From Gammaproteobacteria bacterium (GTDB taxonomy: Bacteria > Pseudomonadota > Gammaproteobacteria > UBA5861): 35,769 nucleotides of DNA. Made by a program: the position numbers and the translations under genes. The stretch is from NCBI GenBank assembly GCA_022360445.1, contig JAKSCV010000032.1, positions 1 to 35,769 of the forward strand, written 5' to 3'. The notes below the pieces were generated by a model. The model saw only the letters and a program-made list of their open reading frames with translations, was not told where the DNA came from and did no database searches. This document shows positions 1 to 6,893 of this stretch, in pieces. Numbering within the stretch: the first letter of the stretch is position 1; the number at the start of each line of letters is the position of its first letter.

Positions 1-570
1 ATCTACCGATCCAACGATCAAGTGATCTAACGATATAGCGATCTAAAGATCCATTGATCTAGCGATCTAACGATCTAGCGATCTAGCGATCTGACGATCT
101 AACGATCTAGCGATCTAACAATCTAGCGATCCATGGATCTAGCGATATAACGATCTAGCCATCTAACGATCAATCAGTCCATCGATCCAGCGATCTAAGC
201 AACTAAGATTCCATTGAAGTAGCGATCTAACGATCTAACGATCCATCAATCTAGGGATCTAACGAGGGAGCGATCTAACGATCTGACGATCCAAGGATCT
301 AGCGATGTAACGATATACCGATCTAAAGATCTAACGATCCATCGATCTAACGATCTTGCGATCTAACGATCTAACGATCTAGTCATCTAACAATCTAGCG
401 ATCCATCGATCTAGGGATATAACGATCTAGCGATCTAACGATCAATTAGTCCATCGATCCAGCGATCTATCGATCTAGCCATCTAACGATCTAACATTCC
501 ATCGATCTAGGGATCTAACGAGGGAGCGATCTAACGATCTAACGATCCAAGGATCTAGCGATGTAACGAT
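1..570. repeat. 8-bp tandem array with higher-order repeat
   Basis: Degenerate 8-bp units of the type CGATCTAA/CGATCTAG run from the first base to about 570. Units start at positions equal to 7 modulo 8 throughout (checked at 7, 167, 263, 439, 519 and 567), so no indel breaks the phase. Variant units recur in the same order: the run with CGATCAAT then a xAGTCCAT unit is at 167 and 439 (272 apart). The run with CGAGGGAG is at 263 and 519 (256 apart). This gives a higher-order repeat of 32-34 units. Most units contain GATC. Stop codons occur throughout and the period is not a multiple of three, so it is non-coding. The left edge is cut by the window. Confidence 0.95.
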
Positions 571-818
571 AAGCCGTAGCAGGACTTGTACGTACCTTGC
601 CGGTTGTACACGTTAACCAGCGTGAATTTGTTCTTGTCGCGGGATTTAGGCTCAATATTCGTGAACCAGATGGTGCCGTCTCTTTCTTTATAGACATAGG
701 TTTCATTGGCTGAGAGCGAAACGGGTATAAGGCTGGATAGGGCGATCAATATCAGCCGTAAGCCTATTTTTTTGCCAATTTGAGACGCTGTCGTATTCAT
801 TTTTCTGGTATCGGCCAT
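555..818 (-). pseudogene. Truncated secreted DUF4124-like protein, possibly the N-terminus of a lytic transglycosylase
   Basis: This 87-residue reading frame has a hydrophobic signal-peptide-like stretch (about residues 19-36, ending SLSANE). A segment with ETYVYKERDGTIWFTN follows, the pattern of DUF4124-like N-terminal domains in secreted proteins and some lytic transglycosylases. The frame runs into the 8-bp array: its last residues (LSLHR) and the TAG stop are repeat-encoded. Only the N-terminus is therefore native, and the catalytic part expected after the SCYG motif is missing. Met at 800 is an alternative start. The family link is from memory of the motif; truncation by the repeat boundary is seen directly. 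Confidence 0.55.
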
Positions 819-992
819 ACTTTCAGAAAAGTTAATGATGCCGACTTCTTGCTTCGTGGACTTAGTGGCTCCCGTTTGAGCTCCCGTGAGTTTGCATAAG
901 AAGGCGCTCCTATCTATAAATTAAGTATTATTTAGAGAATGAACATATAGAGGTTATCGCGGCTGTCAGGAAGGCCGGTCGTTTAGTGATTT

Positions 993-1949
993 ATGGAAAA
1001 CCGAATTCAGTGGAGTAAATTCTGGCAGGCAGAGAGTCTGCTTGCGACGTCAAATTCAGTTGAGCAATTAACTCGAGTGTTGGGGCAGGAGTATCGTGAA
1101 GCCTTAGGTCTTGAGGTTATTAAACTATTAGTGTTTGCGGAGAATGCTGAACATTTTTTCAGTGAAGCCCAAGAGGGTGAAGCGATGATTCAGCAGACCA
1201 TCAGCCTTGCCCCTTATCAGGCTGAGCTTCACTACCATTCTTTGGGACGTGACCTGACGGGAGGCTCTGTCGCCAGTATTCCTCTTGTTCATGGAGGCCA
1301 ACCCATTGGCTTGTTGTTGATGGGGCACGCAGAGGTGTGGCCAGACAGTGATTTGACGCAGGCATTTTTATCGCGGACGGGGGATATCGTTGTGCTGTGC
1401 TTAAGTTCTCTTCGAGGCCGTCGAGCATTTGAAGATGTTCTGATTCGCGATCCATTAACCCAGCTGTACAATCGTCGGTACTTCAACGACCGCATCAATC
1501 AAGAGCTGTCGAAGGCCAGCCGCAGTGACTGGTCTGTCTGCTGCATTGTATTTGATATTGATTTTTTTAAGCATGTTAATGACACCTTCGGCTATGCTGC
1601 AGGCGACAGCTTACTCTTTCAAGTTGGACAGCGAGCGGAGGATTTACTACGGTCGGGTGAGTTGCTTGCACGCACCGGAGGTGAAGAGTTTAGTGTGCTG
1701 CTTTCGGATGCGCCCATGAAAGTTGGTAAAGTGGTGGCTGAACGTATCCGTCGCTCGGTGGAGAAGGAACCGTTTGAATTACCAGAGGGTGAGTCAATTC
1801 AGGTGACCATTTCTTGTGGTGTGGCCCAAGCAAGAAAACAAGTTGGTTATACTAAAAGTGCAGCCGATGACTTGATTGACCGCAGTGCTAAAGCTTTATC
1901 TGATGCAAAGGCGCTTGGGCGGAATCGAGTGGTTGCTGCTTCGTTGTAA
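993..1949 (+). CDS. Diguanylate cyclase (GGDEF) with N-terminal GAF-like region
   Basis: The 318-residue protein is predicted to make cyclic di-GMP from two GTP. Residues 1-145 look like a GAF-type sensory domain (the VASIPLVHGGQPIGLLLMG segment is typical) with no membrane segment, so it should be cytoplasmic. The GGDEF domain starts at RDPLTQLYNRRYF (about 152). It continues with the FDIDFFKHVNDTFGYAAGD metal/nucleotide segment (187-205) and the active-site GGEEF (229-233), so it should be catalytically competent. The usual inhibitory I-site RxxD five residues upstream is RSGE (220-223) here, which may weaken product inhibition. The next gene starts about 70 bp downstream on the same strand. 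The ligand of the sensory part cannot be told. Confidence 0.9.
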   Translation: MENRIQWSKFWQAESLLATSNSVEQLTRVLGQEYREALGLEVIKLLVFAENAEHFFSEAQEGEAMIQQTISLAPYQAELHYHSLGRDLTGGSVASIPLVHGGQPIGLLLMGHAEVWPDSDLTQAFLSRTGDIVVLCLSSLRGRRAFEDVLIRDPLTQLYNRRYFNDRINQELSKASRSDWSVCCIVFDIDFFKHVNDTFGYAAGDSLLFQVGQRAEDLLRSGELLARTGGEEFSVLLSDAPMKVGKVVAERIRRSVEKEPFELPEGESIQVTISCGVAQARKQVGYTKSAADDLIDRSAKALSDAKALGRNRVVAASL

Positions 1950-2021
1950 CGGCGAGCGTCTCTCCGTCAGATATTTCAGACAGAGTGATCGTGAGCTGAT
2001 GGAATCAGTAGGGTGTTATCG

Positions 2022-3809
2022 GTGAAAAACGTTCATTATCGAATTGCGGCGGCATCGCCAGAAGCGCATATCTTTCATGTCACATGTACCATTCTTCAGC
2101 CGGATGCGAACGGACAAACGTTCACGTTGCCCAATTGGATCCCAGGAAGCTACATGATTCGAGATTTTGCGAAGAACCTTGTAGAAGTTCATGCTTACAG
2201 TAATGACCAAGCGGTCCCGATCGAAAAGGTAGATAAAAGTACCTGGATGTGCCGCCCTGTAAGCGGGGTACTTCGTCTTGAATATGATGTCTATGCGTGG
2301 GATTTGTCTGTCCGCTCGGCGCATCTGGATACCACCCATGGTTTTTTTAATGGTACCAGTGTGTTCGTCTGTGTGAATGGTCAGGAAAAAGAAGCCTGCT
2401 CCGTTGAAATTTGTGCCCCTGCTGCCCCCCTGGATGACTGGCAAGTGGCCACTGCCATGCGCGGCACAGAAACAAATGCCCAAGGTTTTGGCCACTACGT
2501 GGCAGACAATTACGACGAGCTCATTGATCATCCCGTTGAAATGGGGCGCTTTACCCGTCATGTTTTTGAAGCGGGAGGTGTGCCCCATGAACTGATTTTA
2601 ACCGGTCAGTTTTCAACGGATGTTGCACGTATTTGTGCCGATCTCAAGGTGATCTGTGAGCACCACCTTCGATTTTTTGGGGGTGAGGCACCGTTTGACC
2701 GCTACCTTTTTCTAGTCATGGTCGTGGGCGAAGGTTATGGCGGGCTTGAGCACCGGTCTTCTACAAGTTTGATTACATCCCGTGAAAGTTTACCGATTGA
2801 AGGCGATATCGCCATTTCGGAGACATACCTTGACTTTCTGGGGCTGTGTAGCCACGAGTATTTTCACAACTGGAATGTCAAACGCATTAAGCCGGCAGTA
2901 TTTGTCCCCTATCAATTGGAAAAAGAAAGCCACACACGCCTACTTTGGGCTTTTGAGGGCATCACCTCTTATTACGATGATCTGGCTTTGGTGCGCAGCG
3001 GGTTGATCGATCATGAGCGTTATCTGGGGTTATTGGCCAAAACACTCAGTCGCGTTTATCAGGGTACGGGGCGCCATAAGCAGAGTGTCAGTGATTCCAG
3101 TTTTGATGCGTGGACAAAATTTTATAAACAAGATGAAAATGCGCCCAATGCGATCGTCAGCTACTACACCAAAGGTGCGCTCATAGCGTTGGCGCTAGAC
3201 TTGACGATCCGGTTTAAAACCGAAGGGAGATGCGCTTTGGATGATGTGATGCTGGCGTTGTGGGAAGAGTTTGGCATTCATCAACAAGGGGTAGGTGAAA
3301 AGGTGCTCGAGGAAAAAATTGCCGAGTACTCCGGCCTTAACTTAAGCGCCTTTTTCGATACCGCCTTGCGCGGTACAGAGGATATTGCGCTGGTCCCGTT
3401 ACTCAAACACGTGGGTGTTGAACTAACATGGGGATACGCCCCCGAGGCATTGCCAAATAGCCGTGAAGAGCGCCATCTGTCTGCACCACTGGCCTTGGGC
3501 CTAAAGATGTCGGGTTCGGATAGCGTGAAAGTCACTCATGTGTTCGATGGGGGGGCTGCGCAAAAGGCCGGTATTTCTGCAGGTGATGAGTTGCTGGCTT
3601 TTAATGGCTTGCGCGTAACACCCAGAAAGCTGGATCAGCTTTTGAAGCGCTGTCAGCAGGGACAAAGTGTGGCCGTTACCGGTTTTCGTCGGGATGAGTT
3701 AATGACGTTTACCGTTGTCTTGCAGCAGGCAGAAAAGAATACACCCTTACTGAAAATAACTGGCCAGTCGCCGGAACGAGATGCGTGGTTAAGTCGCAAA
3801 GACACCTAG
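2022..3809 (+). CDS. M61 family metallopeptidase with PDZ domain (glycyl aminopeptidase-like)
   Basis: This zinc peptidase of about 595 residues belongs to the M61 family, whose members include glycyl aminopeptidases. Numbering from the GTG at 2013, the beta-sandwich N-terminal domain contains NWIPGSYMIRDF (41-52). The GYGGLEH motif is at 241-247, the zinc-binding HEYFH at 281-285, and the third zinc ligand is E315 in WAFEGITSYYDD. A PDZ domain follows at about 500-580 (GGAAQKAGISAGDELLAFNG). Length is normal for the family. I prefer the GTG at 2022 because GTAGGG lies a suitable distance upstream. The GTG at 2013 overlaps that sequence. No signal peptide is apparent, suggesting a cytoplasmic enzyme. 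Confidence 0.92.
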   Translation: MKNVHYRIAAASPEAHIFHVTCTILQPDANGQTFTLPNWIPGSYMIRDFAKNLVEVHAYSNDQAVPIEKVDKSTWMCRPVSGVLRLEYDVYAWDLSVRSAHLDTTHGFFNGTSVFVCVNGQEKEACSVEICAPAAPLDDWQVATAMRGTETNAQGFGHYVADNYDELIDHPVEMGRFTRHVFEAGGVPHELILTGQFSTDVARICADLKVICEHHLRFFGGEAPFDRYLFLVMVVGEGYGGLEHRSSTSLITSRESLPIEGDIAISETYLDFLGLCSHEYFHNWNVKRIKPAVFVPYQLEKESHTRLLWAFEGITSYYDDLALVRSGLIDHERYLGLLAKTLSRVYQGTGRHKQSVSDSSFDAWTKFYKQDENAPNAIVSYYTKGALIALALDLTIRFKTEGRCALDDVMLALWEEFGIHQQGVGEKVLEEKIAEYSGLNLSAFFDTALRGTEDIALVPLLKHVGVELTWGYAPEALPNSREERHLSAPLALGLKMSGSDSVKVTHVFDGGAAQKAGISAGDELLAFNGLRVTPRKLDQLLKRCQQGQSVAVTGFRRDELMTFTVVLQQAEKNTPLLKITGQSPERDAWLSRKDT

Positions 3810-3960
3810 GGCCTGTTCACACTCATTCATTTGCTCCTGTTGATCGCTAAAATCGCTTGTTCGTCGTCGCTCATTTAGCCTGCTAAATCACGCTCTTGCG
3901 TCTAGACTAGACGTTTTAAGCGCTCAACTCTTAGGGCTACAGGCTATTCTCTCGTTCTTG
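3808..3960. repeat. Candidate REP-like intergenic element
   Basis: The segment right after the peptidase stop begins GGGCCTGTTCACACTC. It contains a 15-bp palindrome at 3899-3913 and a 6-bp stem with 4-nt loop at 3873-3888. This arrangement resembles dispersed intergenic repeats of gammaproteobacterial genomes. Only one copy is in the window and no matching opposite end was found, so the element limits are guesses. Confidence 0.3.
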
Positions 3961-4185
3961 TCGTTACAGCTCCCTCATTTAGAGTAACGAAACTTCTCTC
4001 GTTGTGTCTAAAGAACAAAAAGTGGTGTATAGCAGGTGCCAATTGATAAGTGTGGGCAAGTTATAGATGATAACTATGTGATTTTATTCTGAATTCAGAT
4101 CGGTCGTTACAGTGAAGGCGGGTGGTCACCGGTTGAGATTATTTTTCCCTTCGAAAAGGGGGGCTTTCTTTTCGGTTTTGTCATT

Positions 4186-4206
4186 GAATGAAAAAAAATT
4201 TCATTC
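4186..4206. promoter_or_regulatory. Inverted repeat GAATGAAA-N5-TTTCATTC, possible operator
   Basis: A perfect 8-bp inverted repeat with an all-A 5-bp centre lies 220 bp upstream of the bufferin precursor start. The arms are 4186-4193 and 4199-4206. Its size fits a dimeric repressor or activator site, and it is also AT-rich enough to be chance or a remnant terminator. The cognate regulator is not identifiable, and no sigma, anti-sigma or metalloregulator gene adjoins the operon. Confidence 0.3.
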
Positions 4207-4359
4207 GTGGTGAACTTCTACCCACAGTGTGAGTCCTAGCTCACAGGTACCGGAAAGGTGCTCAGTTTCCAGCCAATGTTGAACAAAGTTGCAGCCGTGA
4301 ATGCGGTGAATTATGTATTTCAAAACCTTTGTGCGATATGAGCTGGTGGAATCGGTACT

Positions 4360-4367
4360 TGTATAAA
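4360..4367 (+). promoter_or_regulatory. Possible extended -10 for the bufferin operon
   Basis: TTGTATAAA resembles a sigma-70 extended -10 and lies about 60 bp upstream of the precursor start. No good -35 is seen at the usual 17-bp spacing. Related operons in other bacteria are driven by ECF sigma factors, and an ECF-type promoter cannot be excluded. Confidence 0.3.
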
Positions 4368-4425
4368 ACACACATTTCATTGCAAGTACACAAACCACAA
4401 TTGAACTAAAGTGAGGTATTTCAAC

Positions 4426-4689
4426 ATGAAGAAATCAAATATTGCTGTTGTTTCTGCATTGACAGGTCTTTTAGCGATGGGCACGACACTGGCGACCGCA
4501 CCGGCTGTCGCAGCTGACAAAGAGAAGTGCTACGGTGTTTCCAAAGCAGGTAAAAATGACTGCGCAACGTCAAACAGTTCTTGTGCGGGTACTGCTAAAA
4601 AAGACGGTCAGTCAGATGCTTTCGTGGCGGTTCCCAAAGGTCTTTGTGAAAAGCTTGTGGGTGGCAGCTTAACACCTAAGTCTTACTGA
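4426..4689 (+). CDS. bufA: Bufferin precursor peptide, DUF2282 family (BufA1/GigP type)
   Basis: This 87-residue secreted RiPP precursor has a lysine-containing N-terminus (MKKSN), a hydrophobic stretch to about residue 24 and a signal-peptidase-like AVAA site near 27-30. That leaves a mature peptide of about 57 residues. The mature part has four cysteines: C35 (CYGVSKAGKNDC), C46, C53 and C74, in the arrangement of DUF2282 proteins. Published bufferins are modified on cysteines to thiooxazoles by the adjacent MNIO enzyme and bind copper; gold-induced gig operons are related. The start is ATG 4426, because GTGAGG at 4411-4416 is the ribosome-binding site and not a GTG start. It is first in a four-gene operon with the classic gene order. 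Confidence 0.9.
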   Translation: MKKSNIAVVSALTGLLAMGTTLATAPAVAADKEKCYGVSKAGKNDCATSNSSCAGTAKKDGQSDAFVAVPKGLCEKLVGGSLTPKSY

Positions 4690-4705
4690 TTTTTTGAAGG
4701 TATTG

Positions 4706-4737
4706 CACTTATCCTGTCACAACGCACGGGATAAGTG
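4706..4737 (+). terminator. 12-bp intercistronic hairpin between bufferin precursor and enzyme genes
   Basis: CACTTATCCTGT (4706-4717) pairs with ACGGGATAAGTG (4726-4737) over 12 bp with one G-U, leaving the 8-nt loop CACAACGC. No T-tract follows, so it is not a classical full terminator. It may be a leaky attenuator or an RNA-stabilising 3' structure, giving more precursor than enzyme. The right arm includes the possible GTG start at 4735, which argues for the ATG at 4750. Confidence 0.6.
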
Positions 4738-4749
4738 TCCAAAAGTACA

Positions 4750-5604
4750 ATGGAAAAGAATCTAATTCCTGCCAAAGCTGTTGGTTTAGGGCTGCGAGCG
4801 CCTCATTATCAGGACGTCGTACAGAACAAACCCAACGTTCCCTGGTTTGAGGTACACAGCGAAAATTACTTTGATGAACACGGGCTTAACCGCCATTTTT
4901 TGCGGGAAATTGCGCCGCATTATCCACTCAGTTTCCACGGTGTCGGTTTGTCATTAGGCTCTTGTGATGAACTGAGTTCACATCACTTGAAGCAATTAAA
5001 AGCCTTGATCAATGAATTTCAACCCGAGCTGATTTCAGAACATTTGAGTTGGACCGGGGTCAACGGGCAATTTTTTAATGACTTGTTACCACTGCCCTAC
5101 ACGGAAGAAGCACTCAATCTTTTTTGTCAGAAAGTTGATCGCGTGCAAACGGAACTTGGACAAAAAATACTGATTGAAAACCCAACGGCTTATCTCCAAT
5201 TTGCGGATTCTCATATGAAAGAATGGGAATTTCTTAATCAACTTCAGGCGCGTACGGGCTGTGGTTTACTGCTCGATCTGAACAATATTTACGTTAACGC
5301 CCGCAATCATGATGACTCGGCAGCCACTTATCTGGAATCGATTAACTGGTCTGCGGTTGAAGAAATTCATTTGGCCGGATTTACGGTGAATGAGTACGAG
5401 GATGGCGCTGTTTTGATCGACACACATGGCAGCCGTGTGCATGACGAAGTCTGGGCGCTTTATCGTCAAGCCACGATGCAAACAGAGGCACCTGTACTGA
5501 TCGAATGGGATACCGATATCCCTGACTTTACTGTATTGGAAGAAGAAGCCGCGAAAGCCCGTCAAATACATGCAACCATACAAAAGGTGGCAGCATGGGC
5601 TTGA
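4750..5604 (+). CDS. bufB: MNIO family enzyme (DUF692), bufferin-modifying (BufB/GigA type)
   Basis: This is a multinuclear non-heme iron-dependent oxidative enzyme of 284 residues (289 if started at GTG 4735). It is predicted to oxidise cysteines of the upstream precursor into thiooxazoles in the cytoplasm before export. Family features are visible in order: GLGLRAPHYQDV near the start, WFEVHSENYF, LSFHGVGLSLGS, LISEHLSW, LIENPTAYL, LLLDLNNIYVNARNH, EIHLAGF, IDTHGSRVHDEVW and LIEWDTDIPDF. The conserved His, Asp and Glu residues in these are the expected metal ligands of a TIM-barrel. The last codons overlap the next gene by 10 nt, so enzyme and partner are translationally coupled. The exact start is uncertain because both GTG 4735 and ATG 4750 lack a good Shine-Dalgarno. 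Confidence 0.92.
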   Translation: MEKNLIPAKAVGLGLRAPHYQDVVQNKPNVPWFEVHSENYFDEHGLNRHFLREIAPHYPLSFHGVGLSLGSCDELSSHHLKQLKALINEFQPELISEHLSWTGVNGQFFNDLLPLPYTEEALNLFCQKVDRVQTELGQKILIENPTAYLQFADSHMKEWEFLNQLQARTGCGLLLDLNNIYVNARNHDDSAATYLESINWSAVEEIHLAGFTVNEYEDGAVLIDTHGSRVHDEVWALYRQATMQTEAPVLIEWDTDIPDFTVLEEEAAKARQIHATIQKVAAWA

Positions 5605-6341
5605 AAGAGATTCAGGAACAGTTTTCATCGGCTTTGCTGGACACGAGCGAAACCCATTCCTTACCGATTTTGCCAGGCACGCTTCAGGCGGATCAACGGA
5701 TACAGATCTACAGAAACAATTTTTACATCAGCTTATCCGAGGTCCTGTCCGGTGTATTTCCGGTTACCCATGCACTGGTGGGGGAGACGTTTTTTGCACA
5801 GTTATGCAAAGCATTTATCCGCCAACATCCGCCAGCAGAAGGCTCTGTGACACATTACGGAGCAGATCTACCGGGCTTTATTGCTCGCCTTTCGCAGGCC
5901 GAAAGCACGCCCTACTTGGCCGATGTTGCCCGTCTTGAATGGGCTTATGCAAAGGTCAACGAATATTGGAAAGTGGGAACGCCTTTCCCTTTTGAAAAGC
6001 TGGCGCTGGTTGCCCCGGAAGAGTGGCCCAATATCCTTTTTAAGTTAGCCAAGAATGTACACCTGATCTGCTCAGACTTTTCCGTACTGGATATTGTCAA
6101 CGGTGTGCGGAATGACTGTCTGGAAGACGTGGTGGTGACAGCTCCGCAGCAGATCGTCATCTCTGGAGGGGCTAATCAAGAGGTTCAGTGTGAAGCTGTT
6201 TCGTCACCCGAATATGCTTTTTTAGAGACCATTACCCGAGGCATTGCTTTAGGAGAAACCAGCCCACCGCCTGATTTTGAAGCATTTCTGAAGAACATGA
6301 TCATCACAGGTGTGATTGATGATTTTGAAATGCTGGATTAA
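5595..6341 (+). CDS. bufC: DUF2063 domain protein, partner of the MNIO enzyme (BufC/GigB type)
   Basis: This 248-residue protein has an N-terminal DUF2063 domain (roughly residues 1-110). The segments RIQIYRNNFYISLSEVL and GVFPVTHALVGETFFAQL and the helix LADVARLEWAYAKV are typical. In MNIO-dependent RiPP clusters this protein is thought to bind the precursor and deliver it to the enzyme. Some databases call it DNA-binding, which the context does not support. AGGTGG lies just ahead of the ATG, inside the 3' end of the preceding gene, and the two genes overlap by 10 nt. The C-terminal half (about 120-248) is less conserved to my eye. No membrane segment is seen. Confidence 0.88.
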   Translation: MGLKEIQEQFSSALLDTSETHSLPILPGTLQADQRIQIYRNNFYISLSEVLSGVFPVTHALVGETFFAQLCKAFIRQHPPAEGSVTHYGADLPGFIARLSQAESTPYLADVARLEWAYAKVNEYWKVGTPFPFEKLALVAPEEWPNILFKLAKNVHLICSDFSVLDIVNGVRNDCLEDVVVTAPQQIVISGGANQEVQCEAVSSPEYAFLETITRGIALGETSPPPDFEAFLKNMIITGVIDDFEMLD

Positions 6342-6351
6342 GGAGATAACA

Positions 6352-6798
6352 ATGATAACAACACTGATTAAAAGTTATGATCGCCTAGTCGAGACACTGG
6401 TGGCGTACACAACTCCCGTTATTCTACTCGCCATGCGGCTGCTGGTTGCGGAGGCCTTTTTTCGGGCAGGACAAACAAAAATTGCTAACTGGGGCAGCAC
6501 ACTCTACCTGTTTGAAGAAGAGTACAGCGTTCCGCTTTTACCTTATGAACTGGCGGCTTACCTGGCGACTGCGACAGAATTAATCATTCCTGTGCTCCTG
6601 GTGTTCGGGTTCTTGGCGCGCCCGGCCGCAGCGGTGCTGTTTGTTTTTAACATCGTTGCTGTTATTTCCTATCCCGTATTATGGGAACAGGGCTTCTATG
6701 ACCACCGTTACTGGGGTGCAATGTTATTGACTCTTTGCTTACTGGGTGCGGGTAAAATTTCGATTGATCATTGGTTGAGAAGCCGCCTGTCTGGCTGA
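6352..6798 (+). CDS. DoxX family membrane protein (BufD/GigT type)
   Basis: This 148-residue integral membrane protein has four predicted hydrophobic segments: near PVILLAMRLLVAEAFF, LAAYLATATELIIPVLLVFGFL, AAAVLFVFNIVAVISYPVLW and WGAMLLTLCLLGAGKISI. DoxX proteins are frequently the last gene of bufferin or gig operons, where a redox or membrane role is suspected but not settled. AAGGAG at 6340-6345 overlaps the stop of the upstream gene and places the start at ATG 6352. The gap to the upstream gene is 10 nt, so it is co-transcribed. An imperfect hairpin (6783-6792 with 6801-6810) spans its stop codon. Confidence 0.88.
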   Translation: MITTLIKSYDRLVETLVAYTTPVILLAMRLLVAEAFFRAGQTKIANWGSTLYLFEEEYSVPLLPYELAAYLATATELIIPVLLVFGFLARPAAAVLFVFNIVAVISYPVLWEQGFYDHRYWGAMLLTLCLLGAGKISIDHWLRSRLSG

Positions 6799-6810
6799 CG
6801 AGACAAGCGG
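6783..6810. terminator. Imperfect hairpin at the end of the bufferin operon
   Basis: CCGCCTGTCT and AGACAAGCGG form a 10-bp stem with one mismatch and an 8-nt loop across the DoxX stop codon. It is followed by AAAATTGG and not a T-run, so termination is doubtful. It may act only as a 3' stabilising structure. Confidence 0.3.
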
Positions 6811-6893
6811 AAAATTGGCGCAGATCGTTCGCCTTCTGAGAGCAAAGTAAACTGTGAAGTGGCCGTATAGCGTGACTGGAGCATGTTAGCCCT

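Larger units (their letters stand above)
3810..4425. other. 616-bp non-coding region with palindromes upstream of the bufferin operon
   Basis: No convincing gene is present. The first part (about 3810-3960) has a mobile or repeat-element look: a CGTCTAG-A-CTAGACG palindrome at 3899-3913 and ATTTAG-CCTG-CTAAAT at 3873-3888. No second copy was found in the window. The later part holds an inverted repeat GAATGAAA-N5-TTTCATTC at 4186-4206. It also holds TGTGAG-N6-CTCACA in the block at about 4226-4245, and a possible extended -10 at 4360-4367. The 198-nt minus-strand reading frame at 4201-4398 shows no recognisable protein features and is treated as noise. Confidence 0.6.

Noticed and set aside
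1-570. CRISPR array
   Set aside because: Repeats are 8 bp and contiguous with no unique spacers, and no cas genes are in the window.
2016-2588. 190-residue minus-strand reading frame inside the M61 peptidase
   Set aside because: It is antisense to the well-conserved peptidase and shows no domain features.
4226-4245. CRP site in the bufferin leader
   Set aside because: TGTGA and TCACA are separated by 8 bases here, and canonical CRP half-sites are 6 apart.
4201-4398. 65-residue minus-strand reading frame in the bufferin leader
   Set aside because: No recognisable features; it covers the likely promoter and operator region of the operon.
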